A DNA stretch of 64,000 nt from JADZAI01 sp964390465. Lineage in GTDB: Bacteria; Pseudomonadota; Alphaproteobacteria; Micropepsales; Micropepsaceae. A program made the translations under genes and the position numbers. Within the stretch, counting starts at the first letter, position 1; each line of letters starts with the position of its first letter. Of the stretch, positions 24,389 to 32,980 are shown piece by piece. The notes beneath the pieces are model-generated. The model had not been told where the DNA came from. It saw only the letters and a program-made list of their open reading frames with translations, and ran no database searches. The stretch spans positions 62,001 to 126,000 of the forward strand of contig CAYMIJ010000001.1 of the NCBI GenBank assembly GCA_964390465.1. The letters are read 5' to 3'.

Positions 24389-25363
24389 TTATGCAGCGTA
24401 GATATCGGTCCACAATTCTTTGGGATCAGGTTCCGGGCTCATCTGCGCGAACTCGGCAGAAGCCGCCACGATGTCCTTGATCTCCTTGTCGATGGCCTTG
24501 AGCGCTGCTTCTTCGAGAACACTCGCCTTCAGCATTCGAGCGCGCAGACCTTCGATAGGATCGTGCTTTTCCTTCATCTCCTGCACTTCTTCCTTGGTGC
24601 GGTATTTTGCAGGGTCCGACATCGAATGGCCGCGATAGCGGTAGGTCTTCATTTCCAGAATATAGGGGCCGTTCCCTTTGCGGCAGTGATCGACCGCCTT
24701 GCGCCCGGCAGCATAGACGGCTTCGACATCCATACCGTCCACTTCTTCGCCAGGAATGTTGAAGCTGACACCGCGTCGGTGCAGGTGGGTTTCCGAGGTC
24801 GAACGCTGAATCGCCGTGCCCATGGCGTATTGATTATTCTCGATCACATAGACCACCGGGAGTTTCCAGACCGCGGCCATGTTGAAGGCTTCATAGACCT
24901 GCCCCTGATTGGCGGCACCGTCGCCGAAATAGGTCAGGCAGACGCGGTCATTGCCGCGATAGGTGTTGGCAAAGGCAAGCCCGGTACCCAGCGGCACCTG
25001 TGCGCCGACAATGCCGTGGCCGCCATAGAAGTTCTTTTCGCGGCTGAACATGTGCATCGAGCCGCCCTTGCCGCGCGACAGCCCGCCGTCGCGACCGGTG
25101 AGTTCCGCCATCACGCCATTTGCGTCCATGCCCGCTGCCAGCATGTGGCCGTGATCGCGGTAGGCGGTGATGAGCTGATCGCCCGGCTCGATCGCCGCCT
25201 GCATGCCGACAACCACCGCCTCCTGCCCGATATAAAGATGGCAGAAACCACCGATCAGCCCCATGCCGTAAAGCTGCCCCGCCCGTTCTTCAAAGCGGCG
25301 GATCAAAAGCATGTCGCGGTAGAACTGGGTGAGCAGCGCGGCGTTGGCGTTTGTATTGGCCAT
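24389..25363 (-). CDS. pdhA: Pyruvate dehydrogenase E1 alpha
   Basis: PdhA binds thiamine diphosphate and starts the oxidative decarboxylation of pyruvate together with PdhB. The 324-residue product shows LIRRFEERAGQLYGMGLI, GGFCHLYIGQEAVVVG, the MHMFSREKNFYGGHGIVG loop, the ThDP motif GDGAANQGQVYEAFNMAA ending in ENNQYAMGT, and the phosphorylation-loop-like YRYRGHSMSDPAKYR. The length is right for the alphaproteobacterial alpha chain. A possible promoter lies 28-58 bases upstream. This separates the pdh genes from ftsB, which ends 83 bases upstream. Confidence 0.97.
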   Translation of the reverse strand: MANTNANAALLTQFYRDMLLIRRFEERAGQLYGMGLIGGFCHLYIGQEAVVVGMQAAIEPGDQLITAYRDHGHMLAAGMDANGVMAELTGRDGGLSRGKGGSMHMFSREKNFYGGHGIVGAQVPLGTGLAFANTYRGNDRVCLTYFGDGAANQGQVYEAFNMAAVWKLPVVYVIENNQYAMGTAIQRSTSETHLHRRGVSFNIPGEEVDGMDVEAVYAAGRKAVDHCRKGNGPYILEMKTYRYRGHSMSDPAKYRTKEEVQEMKEKHDPIEGLRARMLKASVLEEAALKAIDKEIKDIVAASAEFAQMSPEPDPKELWTDIYAA

Positions 25364-25391
25364 GATTTCCCGGCACGGAAGGTGGTGCGGG

Positions 25392-25421
25392 TATCTAACG
25401 CAGCGGCAGTGGAAATGTCAC
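25392..25421 (-). promoter_or_regulatory. Possible sigma-70-type promoter for pdhA
   Basis: On the minus strand GTGACA (25421-25416) and TAGATA (25397-25392) are separated by 18 bases. This is one mismatch from TTGACA and two from TATAAT. The distance to the pdhA ATG is about 28 bases from the -10 box. This is a judgement by eye from the sequence only. Confidence 0.35.
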
Positions 25422-25446
25422 CCCTTTTACAGGGACTGATAAAAGA

Positions 25447-25773
25447 TCAGCGTGCTGGCTTGTCCCAATAGATCGTCAGCTCTTCCGGCTTGACATAGCC
25501 CAGTGCGAGACGGGACTGTTCATCCAGCATATCCGGGTCAACATGACCGGGCTGCATGAGTTTTACTCGGCGTTCCAGCCGCGAACGCTCAGCCGTCACA
25601 GACTCAAGCTCATCATTACGGATGGCCATGCGTTCATCCAGACGTGTCAGCTTGAACATGCCATACTCGCCATAAACGGCGTGCCAAGCAAAATACGAGA
25701 TAAGTGCCATACACACCGAAGGCACAATCATCCCCTGAAGAAAACGGCGGAACGTAAAACGACGGCGGCGCAT
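25447..25773 (-). CDS. FtsB/DivIC-type septum formation initiator
   Basis: This small bitopic membrane protein (about 108 residues from the ATG at 25773) fits the FtsB/DivIC family that links FtsQ and FtsL in the divisome. It starts with a basic cytoplasmic stretch (MRRRRFTFRRF), has one membrane helix (about residues 13-33) and a coiled coil (LTRLDERMAIRNDELESVTAERSRLERRV), and ends in the globular LALGYVKPEELTIYW. Location between eno and pdhA is the normal place in Alphaproteobacteria. The open frame extends upstream (another ATG at 25839). I prefer 25773 since the basic start fits the topology, but no clear ribosome site decides it. Confidence 0.82.
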   Translation of the reverse strand: MRRRRFTFRRFLQGMIVPSVCMALISYFAWHAVYGEYGMFKLTRLDERMAIRNDELESVTAERSRLERRVKLMQPGHVDPDMLDEQSRLALGYVKPEELTIYWDKPAR

Positions 25774-25868
25774 GGGAGAATCATGAGCAACACCGACGCC
25801 AAATACAACTCTTGAGAAGTTAATGCCGCGTGGCGCCATCAACGTCTTGTTAGCACATGCGGCAAAAA

Positions 25869-26204
25869 TCAGTACGGATCGGACGCTTCGAGAATCTCCT
25901 GACCCATCAGCACGCACTCGCCGGGAATCTGCGCGTAAAGAAAGTGCATCCGGTATTCGGCCTTGTAGATGTAACCCCACACTTCCAGAACGTCGAACTT
26001 GCCATTGCCCTTCAGTGCACGCACCGGCGACAGAACCGTGACCTCATCGGCAATGAACTGCTGAGATGGGTCTGAGTCATCGCCAAAGTGAAGGGCCAGA
26101 AGACTGGCCGCTTTCTCGCGCGCATCGGCGCCGCAAGGATGCCCCGCCGATGCAACGCCCGCCAACGCAAAAAGAAGAAACGAGGCCGTGGCAAAGCGCT
26201 TCAT
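25869..26204 (-). CDS. Small exported protein of unknown function
   Basis: I do not recognise this family. The 111-residue product has a clear signal peptide (MKRFATASFLLFALAGVASA) and a mature part of about 90 residues with two cysteines (HPCGAD near the start and PGECVLMG near the end), which could form a disulfide. The middle, VLSPVRALKGNGKFDVLEVWGYIYKAEYRMHFLYA, looks like beta strands. GAGGAGAACCTG upstream supports the ATG at 26204, although the frame is open further upstream. It follows eno by 10 bases and is probably cotranscribed with it. Confidence 0.7.
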   Translation of the reverse strand: MKRFATASFLLFALAGVASAGHPCGADAREKAASLLALHFGDDSDPSQQFIADEVTVLSPVRALKGNGKFDVLEVWGYIYKAEYRMHFLYAQIPGECVLMGQEILEASDPY

Positions 26205-26214
26205 CAGGTTCTCC

Positions 26215-27492
26215 TCAGTGTCCCGGCAGAATCGACCGTCCGGCATAGAGTGCGCTCGATCCCAATTCCTGTTCAAGGCGCAGAAGCTGGTTGTACTTAG
26301 CCAGCCGGTCCGAGCGGGCGAGAGAGCCGGTCTTGATCTGCCCACAATTCGTCGCAACCGCGAGGTCAGCGATTGTTGAATCCTCGGTCTCGCCTGAACG
26401 GTGCGACATGACCGCGCCATAGCGGGCATTCTGGGCCATGGTTACTGCATCCAAGGTTTCGGTCAGCGTGCCGATCTGGTTGACCTTGACGAGGATCGCA
26501 TTGGCAATCCCCTTATCAATGCCGTCCTTCAGACGCTTGGGGTTGGTCACGAACAGATCGTCACCCACCAGCTGCACTTTCGCGCCCAGCTTCTGGGTCA
26601 GGCCCGCCCAGCCATCCCAGTCGTCTTCGGCCATACCGTCTTCAATGGACACAATCGGATACCGCCCACACAAATCGGCATAATAGCCAATCAGGGCCTC
26701 ACCGCTCAGCGTCCGGGCCTCGCCTTCCAGATGGTACTTGCCGTCCTTGAAGAACTCGGTCGAAGCAACATCGAGGGCCAGGTACACATCCTTGCCCGGT
26801 TTCAGCCCCGCCTTCTCGATGGCGGCAACAATGAAGGCCAGCGCCTCGTCAGGTGATTTCAGGTTGGGTGCAAACCCCCCTTCATCGCCAACATTGGTGT
26901 TGTGGCCTTTGCCCTTCAGTTCCTTCTTCAGGGCGTGGAACACCTCGGCCCCCCAGCGCAACCCTTCGGCGAAGGTTGGCGCGCCAGCCGGAACGATCAT
27001 GAACTCCTGAAAGTCGATGGGATTGTCGGCATGTGCGCCGCCATTGATGATGTTCATAAGCGGGACCGGCAGAACGCGCGCCTGCGGGCCGCCCAGATAA
27101 CGATGAAGCGGCAGATCGTGACTCTGCGCCGCAGCCTTGGCGATGGCGAGCGAGACACCCAGAATGGCATTGGCCCCAAGGCGCGCCTTGTTTGGTGTGC
27201 CATCCAGCTCGATCATCGCCAGATCCAGATCGCGCTGGTCTTCTGCGTCACGCCCGGTGAGCAGGTCGAAGATTTCACCTTCTGCGGCCTCAACCGCTTT
27301 CTGCACGCCCTTACCGCCGTAGCGGCTGCCACCATCGCGCAGCTCGACCGCCTCGTGTGCGCCGGTCGAGGCGCCCGATGGCACGGCAGCGCGGCCCATG
27401 CTGCCATCTTCCAGAAAGACATCGACTTCGACGGTCGGGTTGCCCCGGCTATCGAGGATTTCACGGGCCTGAATGTCAACGATTGCGGTCAT
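26215..27492 (-). CDS. eno: Enolase
   Basis: Enolase converts 2-phosphoglycerate to phosphoenolpyruvate and is part of the RNA degradosome in many bacteria. The 425-residue product shows IVDIQAREILDSRGNPTVEVDV, AVPSGASTGAHEAVELRDG, the magnesium ligands in SIEDGMAEDDWDGW and VGDDLFVTNPKRL, and the signature ILVKVNQIGTLTET with AVMSHRSGETEDSTIADLAV. I chose the ATG at 27492, where GGAGAG lies just upstream. It is divergent from the MAPEG gene at 27607. Confidence 0.97.
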   Translation of the reverse strand: MTAIVDIQAREILDSRGNPTVEVDVFLEDGSMGRAAVPSGASTGAHEAVELRDGGSRYGGKGVQKAVEAAEGEIFDLLTGRDAEDQRDLDLAMIELDGTPNKARLGANAILGVSLAIAKAAAQSHDLPLHRYLGGPQARVLPVPLMNIINGGAHADNPIDFQEFMIVPAGAPTFAEGLRWGAEVFHALKKELKGKGHNTNVGDEGGFAPNLKSPDEALAFIVAAIEKAGLKPGKDVYLALDVASTEFFKDGKYHLEGEARTLSGEALIGYYADLCGRYPIVSIEDGMAEDDWDGWAGLTQKLGAKVQLVGDDLFVTNPKRLKDGIDKGIANAILVKVNQIGTLTETLDAVTMAQNARYGAVMSHRSGETEDSTIADLAVATNCGQIKTGSLARSDRLAKYNQLLRLEQELGSSALYAGRSILPGH

Positions 27493-27606
27493 GGGACTCT
27501 CCGAAACGGCATAGCGGGTCGATAACGGACGACAGACGCATTGTGAAGGGCGCAAACCCGGCCTATCGTCGGGAGCGTTTTTCAAATCACCGATTGGGGA
27601 GGTCAC

Positions 27607-28017
27607 ATGTTTGGCTGGAATCTGACGATGCTCGTCGCGCTGCTGTCTCTGGTTCTCTATGTCTATATGGGCATTCGGGTGGGACAGGCCCGGGCCAAGT
27701 ACGACGTCAAGGCACCCGCCACGTCAGGGCACCCTGAGTTTGAACGTACCTTCCGCGTTCACATGAACACACTGGAAGGGCTGGTTGTCTATCTGCCCGC
27801 CCTCTTCCTGTTCGCCATGTACATCAATGACTATGTGGCCGCAGGACTCGGCTTTCTGTGGATCGCTGGCCGCTACATGTACATGGAAGGCTACATCGAA
27901 GACGCCGAGAAGCGTAGTGCCGGCTTCGGCATTCAGGCCCTCGCCATGCTGGCCCTGCTGCTCGGTGCCATTGTCGGCGTCATCTGGAACATGCTGGGCA
28001 TTGGCCCGATCTTCTGA
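27607..28017 (+). CDS. MAPEG-family membrane protein
   Basis: A second MAPEG-type protein, 136 residues with four hydrophobic helices. It carries the classical FERTFRVHMNTLEGLVVYLPALFLF segment (the family motif with Arg, His, N-x-x-E), followed by GFLWIAGRYMYMEGYI and a C-terminal helix. This one is closer to the canonical MAPEG pattern (microsomal GST-like) than the copy at 23969. A strong GGGGAGG precedes the ATG. Its stop overlaps the start of the enoyl-CoA hydratase gene by 1 base (TGATG), so the two are likely coupled. Confidence 0.9.
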   Translation: MFGWNLTMLVALLSLVLYVYMGIRVGQARAKYDVKAPATSGHPEFERTFRVHMNTLEGLVVYLPALFLFAMYINDYVAAGLGFLWIAGRYMYMEGYIEDAEKRSAGFGIQALAMLALLLGAIVGVIWNMLGIGPIF

Positions 28018-28820
28018 TGAACGCACCTGCCACCGCGCCGTTTGTTCTGACCGAAACGTCGGCAGGTATTGCCACACTGCGCCTTAATCGCGGGGCGCAG
28101 CGCAATGCCCTGTCTGCGGCCATGATGGGCGCACTCGTGGACGCACTCGATCACACCGCTGCTGACACTGCGGTTCGTGTGGTGGTGATCGCCGCAGATG
28201 GCCCGGCCTTCTGTGCCGGTCATGATCTGAAGGAAATGACGGCGCATCGCGGCGATGCCGATGCAGGGGCGTCATTTTACGCAGACCTGTTCCGTCAGTG
28301 CAGTGACTTGATGCTGAAGATCGTGCGCCATCCATGCCCGGTCATCGCGATGGTACATGGGCTGGCCACGGCTGCCGGGTGCCAGCTCGTCGCCAGCTGT
28401 GATCTGGCCGTGGCGGCGGATACCGCGCATTTCGCAACGCCGGGCGTCAATATCGGCCTGTTCTGTTCGACGCCCATGGTCGCCCTTTCCCGCAATGTCG
28501 CCGCCAAGCAGGCAATGGAAATGCTGCTGACCGGGGAAAACATCAGCGCCGCGCGAGCCCGCGAAATGGGCCTCGTCAATCGCGTCGTGCCGCACGACCG
28601 GCTCAACGAAGAAACCATGACTCTGGCACGGCAGATCGCCGCCAAGCCAGCGGCCACACTGAAGCTCGGCAAGGCTGCATTTTATGCTCAGGCCGAAATG
28701 ACCCTGGATGAGGCTTATGCCTATACCGCGCGCGTCATGACGGAAAACATGCTCGCAGCGGAAGCCAATGAAGGCATCTGCGCCTTCGTTGAAAAGCGCA
28801 AACCCAACTGGCCTGCATGA
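28017..28820 (+). CDS. Enoyl-CoA hydratase/isomerase family protein
   Basis: A 267-residue crotonase-fold protein. It shows GIATLRLNRGAQRNALSAAMM, the oxyanion segment FCAGHDLKEM and the second oxyanion glycine in MVHGLATAAGCQLVASCDLAVAA, followed by FATPGVNIGLFCSTPMVALSR. The two glutamates that drive hydration in true enoyl-CoA hydratases are not conserved: alanine-glycine (ATAAGCQ) stands where GGG-E would be, and FCSTP follows. It may therefore catalyse another crotonase-type reaction; this group is often labelled ECHDC3-like. It overlaps the next gene by 4 bases. Confidence 0.88.
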   Translation: MNAPATAPFVLTETSAGIATLRLNRGAQRNALSAAMMGALVDALDHTAADTAVRVVVIAADGPAFCAGHDLKEMTAHRGDADAGASFYADLFRQCSDLMLKIVRHPCPVIAMVHGLATAAGCQLVASCDLAVAADTAHFATPGVNIGLFCSTPMVALSRNVAAKQAMEMLLTGENISAARAREMGLVNRVVPHDRLNEETMTLARQIAAKPAATLKLGKAAFYAQAEMTLDEAYAYTARVMTENMLAAEANEGICAFVEKRKPNWPA

Positions 28821-29269
28821 GTGGCGGCTTCAATAACCCACCAGATGATGCTGTCGGGGCGCTGCTGAACGGCGCGCGGGTGATCGCACTGGTGGGTGCC
28901 AGCGCGAACCCCAAACGCGCAAGCCACGAAGTCATGGCCTTTCTACAATCGAAGGGGCACCGCGTGATCCCGGTCAATCCGGGCCTCGCCGGACAAACGC
29001 TTTTGGGCGAAACGGTCATGGGAGCTCTTGGGGAGATCCATGCGCCCATCGACATGGTCGATGTGTTCCGGTCCAGCGAGCATGTCAGCGGCGTTGTTGA
29101 TGAGGCCATTGCCGTGAAGGCCAAAGCCATCTGGACCCAACTGGATGTGTGGGACGAGGACGCCGCCAGACGCGCGCAACGGGCTGGCCTTTTCGTCGTC
29201 ATGGATCGTTGCCCCAAGATCGAATACCATCGGTTACATCTGCGCGGACCTATCCATAAGCCAGACTGA
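28817..29269 (+). CDS. CoA-binding protein (YccU-like)
   Basis: A 150-residue Rossmann-fold protein of the CoA-binding type, related to the N-terminal domain of succinyl-CoA synthetase alpha. Marks are VIALVGASANPKRASHEVM, GHRVIPVNPGLAGQ, IDMVDVFRSSEHVSGVVDEA and IWTQLDVWDEDAARRA with VVMDRCPKIEY. The biological role of this family is not settled. It is coupled to the enoyl-CoA hydratase gene by a 4-base overlap and is followed by metY after 81 bases. Confidence 0.9.
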   Translation: MSGGFNNPPDDAVGALLNGARVIALVGASANPKRASHEVMAFLQSKGHRVIPVNPGLAGQTLLGETVMGALGEIHAPIDMVDVFRSSEHVSGVVDEAIAVKAKAIWTQLDVWDEDAARRAQRAGLFVVMDRCPKIEYHRLHLRGPIHKPD

Positions 29270-29350
29270 ACACAGCCATCAGTTCAGGCGAGGTGCGCCG
29301 CATCAAAGGCCCGCCTATAAGACAGCGCCATTCATTGTAAGGAGAGTTCC

Positions 29351-30631
29351 ATGAGCGAACAGGGTTTCGCCACCAAGGCCGTGCATGCGGGCGAAAAGCC
29401 CGATCCGGTCACCGGCTCGCGCACCATCCCGATCCATCAGACGGCCTCCTATCAGTTTCAGGACGCCGGGCACGCCGCGCGTCTGTTCGGACTTCAGGAG
29501 TTCGGCAACATCTATACCCGCCTGCAGAACCCGACACAGGGCGCGCTGGAAGACAAGATCGCCGCGCTGGAAGGTGGCAAGGCAGCGCTCGCTGTCGCCT
29601 CAGGCCATGCCGCGCAGGCCCTCGTGGCGCATACCTTGATGGAAGCGGGCGACGAGATTGTCGCGGCGAAACAGCTTTATGGCGGATCGCTCAATCAGTT
29701 CACACAGGCCTTCGCAAAGTTCGGCTGGGGCGTGAAGCTGGTTGACGCCACCAATCCTGAAAATATCCGCGCCGCCATTTCTGAAAAGACGCGGTTCATC
29801 TTCACGGAAAGTCTCGCCAATCCCGGCGGCATCGTGATGGACCTTGAAGCCATCGCCAAAATCGCCGCCGATGCGAAACTGCCTTATGTGGTCGATAACA
29901 CGCTCGCCTCGCCCTATCTGATCCGCCCGATTGAATGGGGCGCGAACATCGTCGTCCACTCGCTCACCAAGTTCATTGGTGGTCACGGCAATGCGCTGGG
30001 CGGTGTCATCGTTGATGGCGGCAATTTCGACTGGAAGGCCTCGGGCAAGTTCCCAGCGCTGACGCAGCCTTCAGGCAGCTATCACGGCATGGTGCTGAAT
30101 GATGTGTTCGGCCCGATGGGCATTCCGTTCGCCATCGCCTGCCGCGTGCTTGGCCTGCGCGATCTCGGCGCTGCGATCTCGCCCTTCAACGCCTTCCTCA
30201 TTCTCACCGGGGCTGAAACGCTGCACCTGCGTATGCAGCGCCACAGCGATAATACGCTGGCGGTCGCGCGGTGGCTGAAGGCGCACCCCAAGGTAAGCTG
30301 GGTGTCCTATGCTGGCCTTGAAAGCGACCCCTATCACGCGCTCGCCAGCAAATACGCGCCCAAGGGTGCTGGTGCCGTTCTCACCTTCGGCCTCAAGGGC
30401 GGCTATGAGGCAGGGGTGAAGTTTGTGAACAGCCTCAAGCTCGTTTCGCATCTTGCCAATATTGGCGACGTACGCAGCCTCGCTATCCACCCGGCCTCAA
30501 CGACCCACTCTCAGCTACCGGATGAGGGCAAGATCGCGGCTGGCGCCGGGCCGGATGTCGTGCGTCTTTCGATCGGGATTGAAGACGTCGCCGACATCAC
30601 TGCCGACCTCGATCAGGCTTTGAACGCCTGA
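29351..30631 (+). CDS. metY: O-acetylhomoserine aminocarboxypropyltransferase
   Basis: This PLP enzyme of the Cys/Met metabolism family makes homocysteine (direct sulfhydrylation) from O-acetylhomoserine and sulfide. The 426-residue length and the inserts fit MetY better than the shorter cystathionine synthases. Marks are FATKAVHAGEKPDPVTGSR, IYTRLQNPTQGALEDKIAALEGG, SGHAAQALV, the aspartate region YVVDNTLASPYLIRPIEWGAN and the Schiff-base lysine in VVHSLTKFIGGHG. AAGGAGAG lies before the ATG. The 81-base leader shows no riboswitch that I recognise. The gene ends at a strong two-way terminator. Confidence 0.94.
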   Translation: MSEQGFATKAVHAGEKPDPVTGSRTIPIHQTASYQFQDAGHAARLFGLQEFGNIYTRLQNPTQGALEDKIAALEGGKAALAVASGHAAQALVAHTLMEAGDEIVAAKQLYGGSLNQFTQAFAKFGWGVKLVDATNPENIRAAISEKTRFIFTESLANPGGIVMDLEAIAKIAADAKLPYVVDNTLASPYLIRPIEWGANIVVHSLTKFIGGHGNALGGVIVDGGNFDWKASGKFPALTQPSGSYHGMVLNDVFGPMGIPFAIACRVLGLRDLGAAISPFNAFLILTGAETLHLRMQRHSDNTLAVARWLKAHPKVSWVSYAGLESDPYHALASKYAPKGAGAVLTFGLKGGYEAGVKFVNSLKLVSHLANIGDVRSLAIHPASTTHSQLPDEGKIAAGAGPDVVRLSIGIEDVADITADLDQALNA

Positions 30632-30652
30632 CATCGGTTGTCGTCCGCAAAC

Positions 30653-30684
30653 AAAAAGACGGCGGGTCGTCCCCGCCGCCTTTT
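30653..30684. terminator. Two-way intrinsic terminator after metY
   Basis: CGGCGGG (30660-30666) pairs perfectly with CCCGCCG (30672-30678) over a 5-base loop. CCTTTT follows on the plus strand, and AAAAAGA precedes it, so the minus strand also gets a T-run. It serves metY from the left and the membrane protein gene that ends at 30705 from the right. Confidence 0.85.
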
Positions 30685-30704
30685 CAATGGGAACGCGCAA
30701 CGCC

Positions 30705-31163
30705 TCAGATGACGACGTGGGCGAGGTTGAGAACCCACAGAAGAACTACAGCGGCTGCCAAAGCAACGGCCAGCAGGCTCAAAGGACGCTGAATCCCTTT
30801 CACCTTCGCTACGGCATTGGCCGCACCTTCATTGCCACCAATGGTCTTGGCGATCAGCGGATAGGCAAGGATCAGGCCGAGTAGCGACATTGTGATGGTG
30901 GAAGCCAGCACGACGATCACCGTAACCGGAACGATTGAAATCAAACTCACAATGCCGAGGTTCGCAACGAGGCTCAGCACACCCCATATCAGACCGACAA
31001 GGCCAATAATTCCGGCAAACGGTGCCATCTTGGCGGCGGCGTCAGCCGCAGCAGCCTGCGCTTCCTTGGGTGCGCCCGGCATGCCACCGGTGCTCGCCAG
31101 GCCAAGAAGGCCCATCGCACCCAGCAGAACAATATTGATGATAAAGCCAAGTGTACCGTTCAT
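30705..31163 (-). CDS. Four-helix membrane protein of unknown function (A)
   Basis: I do not recognise this family. The 152-residue product is strongly hydrophobic, with an N-terminal helix (residues about 3-24), a short Ala-rich charged loop, two central helices (IIGLVGLIWGVLSLVANL and IVPVTVIVVLASTITMSLLGLIL) and a last helix (LLAVALAAAVVLLWVLNL). There are no charged catalytic motifs. The segment GLVGLIWGVLSL resembles GIAGVTAVIWGTWLVI in the upstream neighbour (31281-31754), so the two may be distant paralogues. Expression is probably shared. Confidence 0.75.
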   Translation of the reverse strand: MNGTLGFIINIVLLGAMGLLGLASTGGMPGAPKEAQAAAADAAAKMAPFAGIIGLVGLIWGVLSLVANLGIVSLISIVPVTVIVVLASTITMSLLGLILAYPLIAKTIGGNEGAANAVAKVKGIQRPLSLLAVALAAAVVLLWVLNLAHVVI

Positions 31164-31280
31164 TTGTTCTCACTCCTCCAAAAAATCTGGCATTCAGCCT
31201 GCCTGACGCCACCATTGGCACGCCTCGCCGCAGCCCGCCACCCCAACAGCACGTTCGCAACTGCGATATTTTGTCGCTGT

Positions 31281-31754
31281 TCAGATATAAACGCCGCTGC
31301 GGTTCAGGATGAACTCGATCAGAGTCCACAGTGCCAGAACGAGGGTAACGAGTCCGACGACCGACTCCATGTTGCCAAAGCTGCGTTTGAACCAGTCAAC
31401 ATACCTGCCAGCGCCTGAGGCCGGAGCACCAAAAAAAGCCGCCACGGTGGTGTAGGCAGCCAGTACCCCAGAGGTAATCAAAGCCAACGCGACCATCAGA
31501 CCGAAGATCTGCGATAAGGTGCCATGCCCAATGCCATCTATCGAGATCACGAAACGGATGACGAGCCAGGTGCCCCATATGACTGCCGTGACGCCTGCAA
31601 TACCAACAACACCTTTCACCGCATCAGCGACCGGCTTTATCGGGCCCTGCAAGGGTTTGAGCGCGTCGGGGCCTGCGCCATTTGCCAATGAGGTGAAGCC
31701 AAGGATAATCAGCAGCGCCAGGGTGAGAAAAAATATCACATAGAACATGAACAT
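31281..31754 (-). CDS. Four-helix membrane protein of unknown function (B)
   Basis: A 157-residue membrane protein, probably a paralogue of the gene 117 bases downstream. Helices are at about residues 3-24, 46-70 (with IWG), 80-105 and 133-152, and a conserved-looking loop, YVDWFKRSFGNMESVV, precedes the last helix. I know no function for it. The pair lies between ctaA and metY, and all three neighbours ctaA, B and A point the same way, which could indicate a membrane or respiration-related role, but this is only inference from context. Confidence 0.75.
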   Translation of the reverse strand: MFMFYVIFFLTLALLIILGFTSLANGAGPDALKPLQGPIKPVADAVKGVVGIAGVTAVIWGTWLVIRFVISIDGIGHGTLSQIFGLMVALALITSGVLAAYTTVAAFFGAPASGAGRYVDWFKRSFGNMESVVGLVTLVLALWTLIEFILNRSGVYI

Positions 31755-31851
31755 GACGGCTCTCCTTCATGGATCAACACCATAGGCGAACAATGCGCCT
31801 CAGGCCTGTTCCGCACCTTAACGCCGGGCTTCGCGTAACGGCAATGAATTT

Positions 31852-32949
31852 TCAGCGAAACCCGGCACTTTCGGCGCGCCTGAGCCCCCGCCAATGGATG
31901 ATCGCCGCCATGAACAGAATCACCGCACCCGCCTGATGCATCGCCCCCAGTACAATGGGCTGTTCGCCCCCTGCCCCGGCCAGCAGCGTGTAAATGCCAA
32001 GCGCGATCTGAATGATCGTAGCCACCAGAAGAATGGCTGTGGTTGTGCCGGAAGCCCGTTGGCGGGAAGCACTCACCACCGCCAGCAGAACAAGAAGAGC
32101 CACCAGATAGGCCATCATGCGGTGCTGGAACTGAACCAGGGTCACGTTCTCGGTGAAGTTCGCGAGCCACGGACGCGCCAGGAACAGTCCGTCCGGTGCA
32201 AACTGGCCGTCCATCAAAGGCCAGGTGTTATAGACGAGGCCCGCATCCAACCCCGCCACCAGCGCGCCAAGAAGAACCTGCACGAACACGGCGCAGACAA
32301 GCAGTAAAGCAAGCCCTCTGCCCCGATGCTCGTGCCGTGCGCCAAAGTGCAGGTGATCCAGCAGCATCACCAGCGCCCAGGCAAAAATGAAAAAAGCGAC
32401 GCCCAGATGCGCTGCCAGCCGGTATTGCGACACCTCCAGCCTGCCCACCAGCCCGCTGACCACCATCAGCCAGCCGACCAGACCCTGAAGGCAGACAAGC
32501 CCGAACAGCATCCACCCGCGTGCCAGCAAGCCGCCTTGCAGCTTGCCGCGCCAGCCAAACCACAGCAGCGGGATCAAAACCACCAGCCCGATGGCCCGCG
32601 CCAGCAGACGGTGCCCCCATTCCCACCAGAAGATGGTCTTGAAGGCTTCAACGCTCATGCCCTTGTTGATGGTCTGATATTGCGTGGTGGAGCGGTATTT
32701 CTCCAGTTCCACCTGCCAGTCACCTTCACTCAGTGGCGGGATCACCCCCGTCACCGGCTTCCATTCGGTGATGGAAAGACCAGACTCGGTCAGACGCGTC
32801 AGTCCGCCCACCACCACGATGGCCGCGACCATGACAAGGATGGCAACCAGCCAGAGCGCTACCGCGCGCGACGGGCGCGAGCTGAATGGCTTTGAGCGGT
32901 AGAAGCGGCGGCGCATCGACATGGGATGTCCTGCGTGATAGCGCAGCAT
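31852..32949 (-). CDS. ctaA: Heme A synthase
   Basis: CtaA/COX15 oxidises the methyl group of heme O to the formyl group of heme A for aa3-type cytochrome oxidase. The 365-residue product has eight predicted membrane helices. The four heme-ligating histidines appear in WWEWGHRLLARAIG, YRLAAHLGVAFFIF, LVQFQHRMMAYLVA and LGAMHQAGAVILF. GGLTRLTESGLSITEWKPVTG near the N-terminus is the signature of the alphaproteobacterial type 2 enzyme. The start may lie at 32922 (MSMRRRF) instead. No oxidase genes are in the window. Confidence 0.95.
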   Translation of the reverse strand: MLRYHAGHPMSMRRRFYRSKPFSSRPSRAVALWLVAILVMVAAIVVVGGLTRLTESGLSITEWKPVTGVIPPLSEGDWQVELEKYRSTTQYQTINKGMSVEAFKTIFWWEWGHRLLARAIGLVVLIPLLWFGWRGKLQGGLLARGWMLFGLVCLQGLVGWLMVVSGLVGRLEVSQYRLAAHLGVAFFIFAWALVMLLDHLHFGARHEHRGRGLALLLVCAVFVQVLLGALVAGLDAGLVYNTWPLMDGQFAPDGLFLARPWLANFTENVTLVQFQHRMMAYLVALLVLLAVVSASRQRASGTTTAILLVATIIQIALGIYTLLAGAGGEQPIVLGAMHQAGAVILFMAAIIHWRGLRRAESAGFR

Positions 32950-32980
32950 CCATTCCGCTGCGAGCGCTTTCCTTCACACC

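Noticed and set aside
24563..25471. Long open frame (302 codons) on the plus strand over pdhA
   Set aside because: Antisense shadow of pdhA. There is no start context and no protein family pattern.
29270..29350. Possible SAM or SAH riboswitch in the metY leader
   Set aside because: The 81-base leader has short inverted repeats, but I could not find the conserved core of SAM-II, SAM/SAH, SAM-V or SAH riboswitches. A covariance-model search would decide it.
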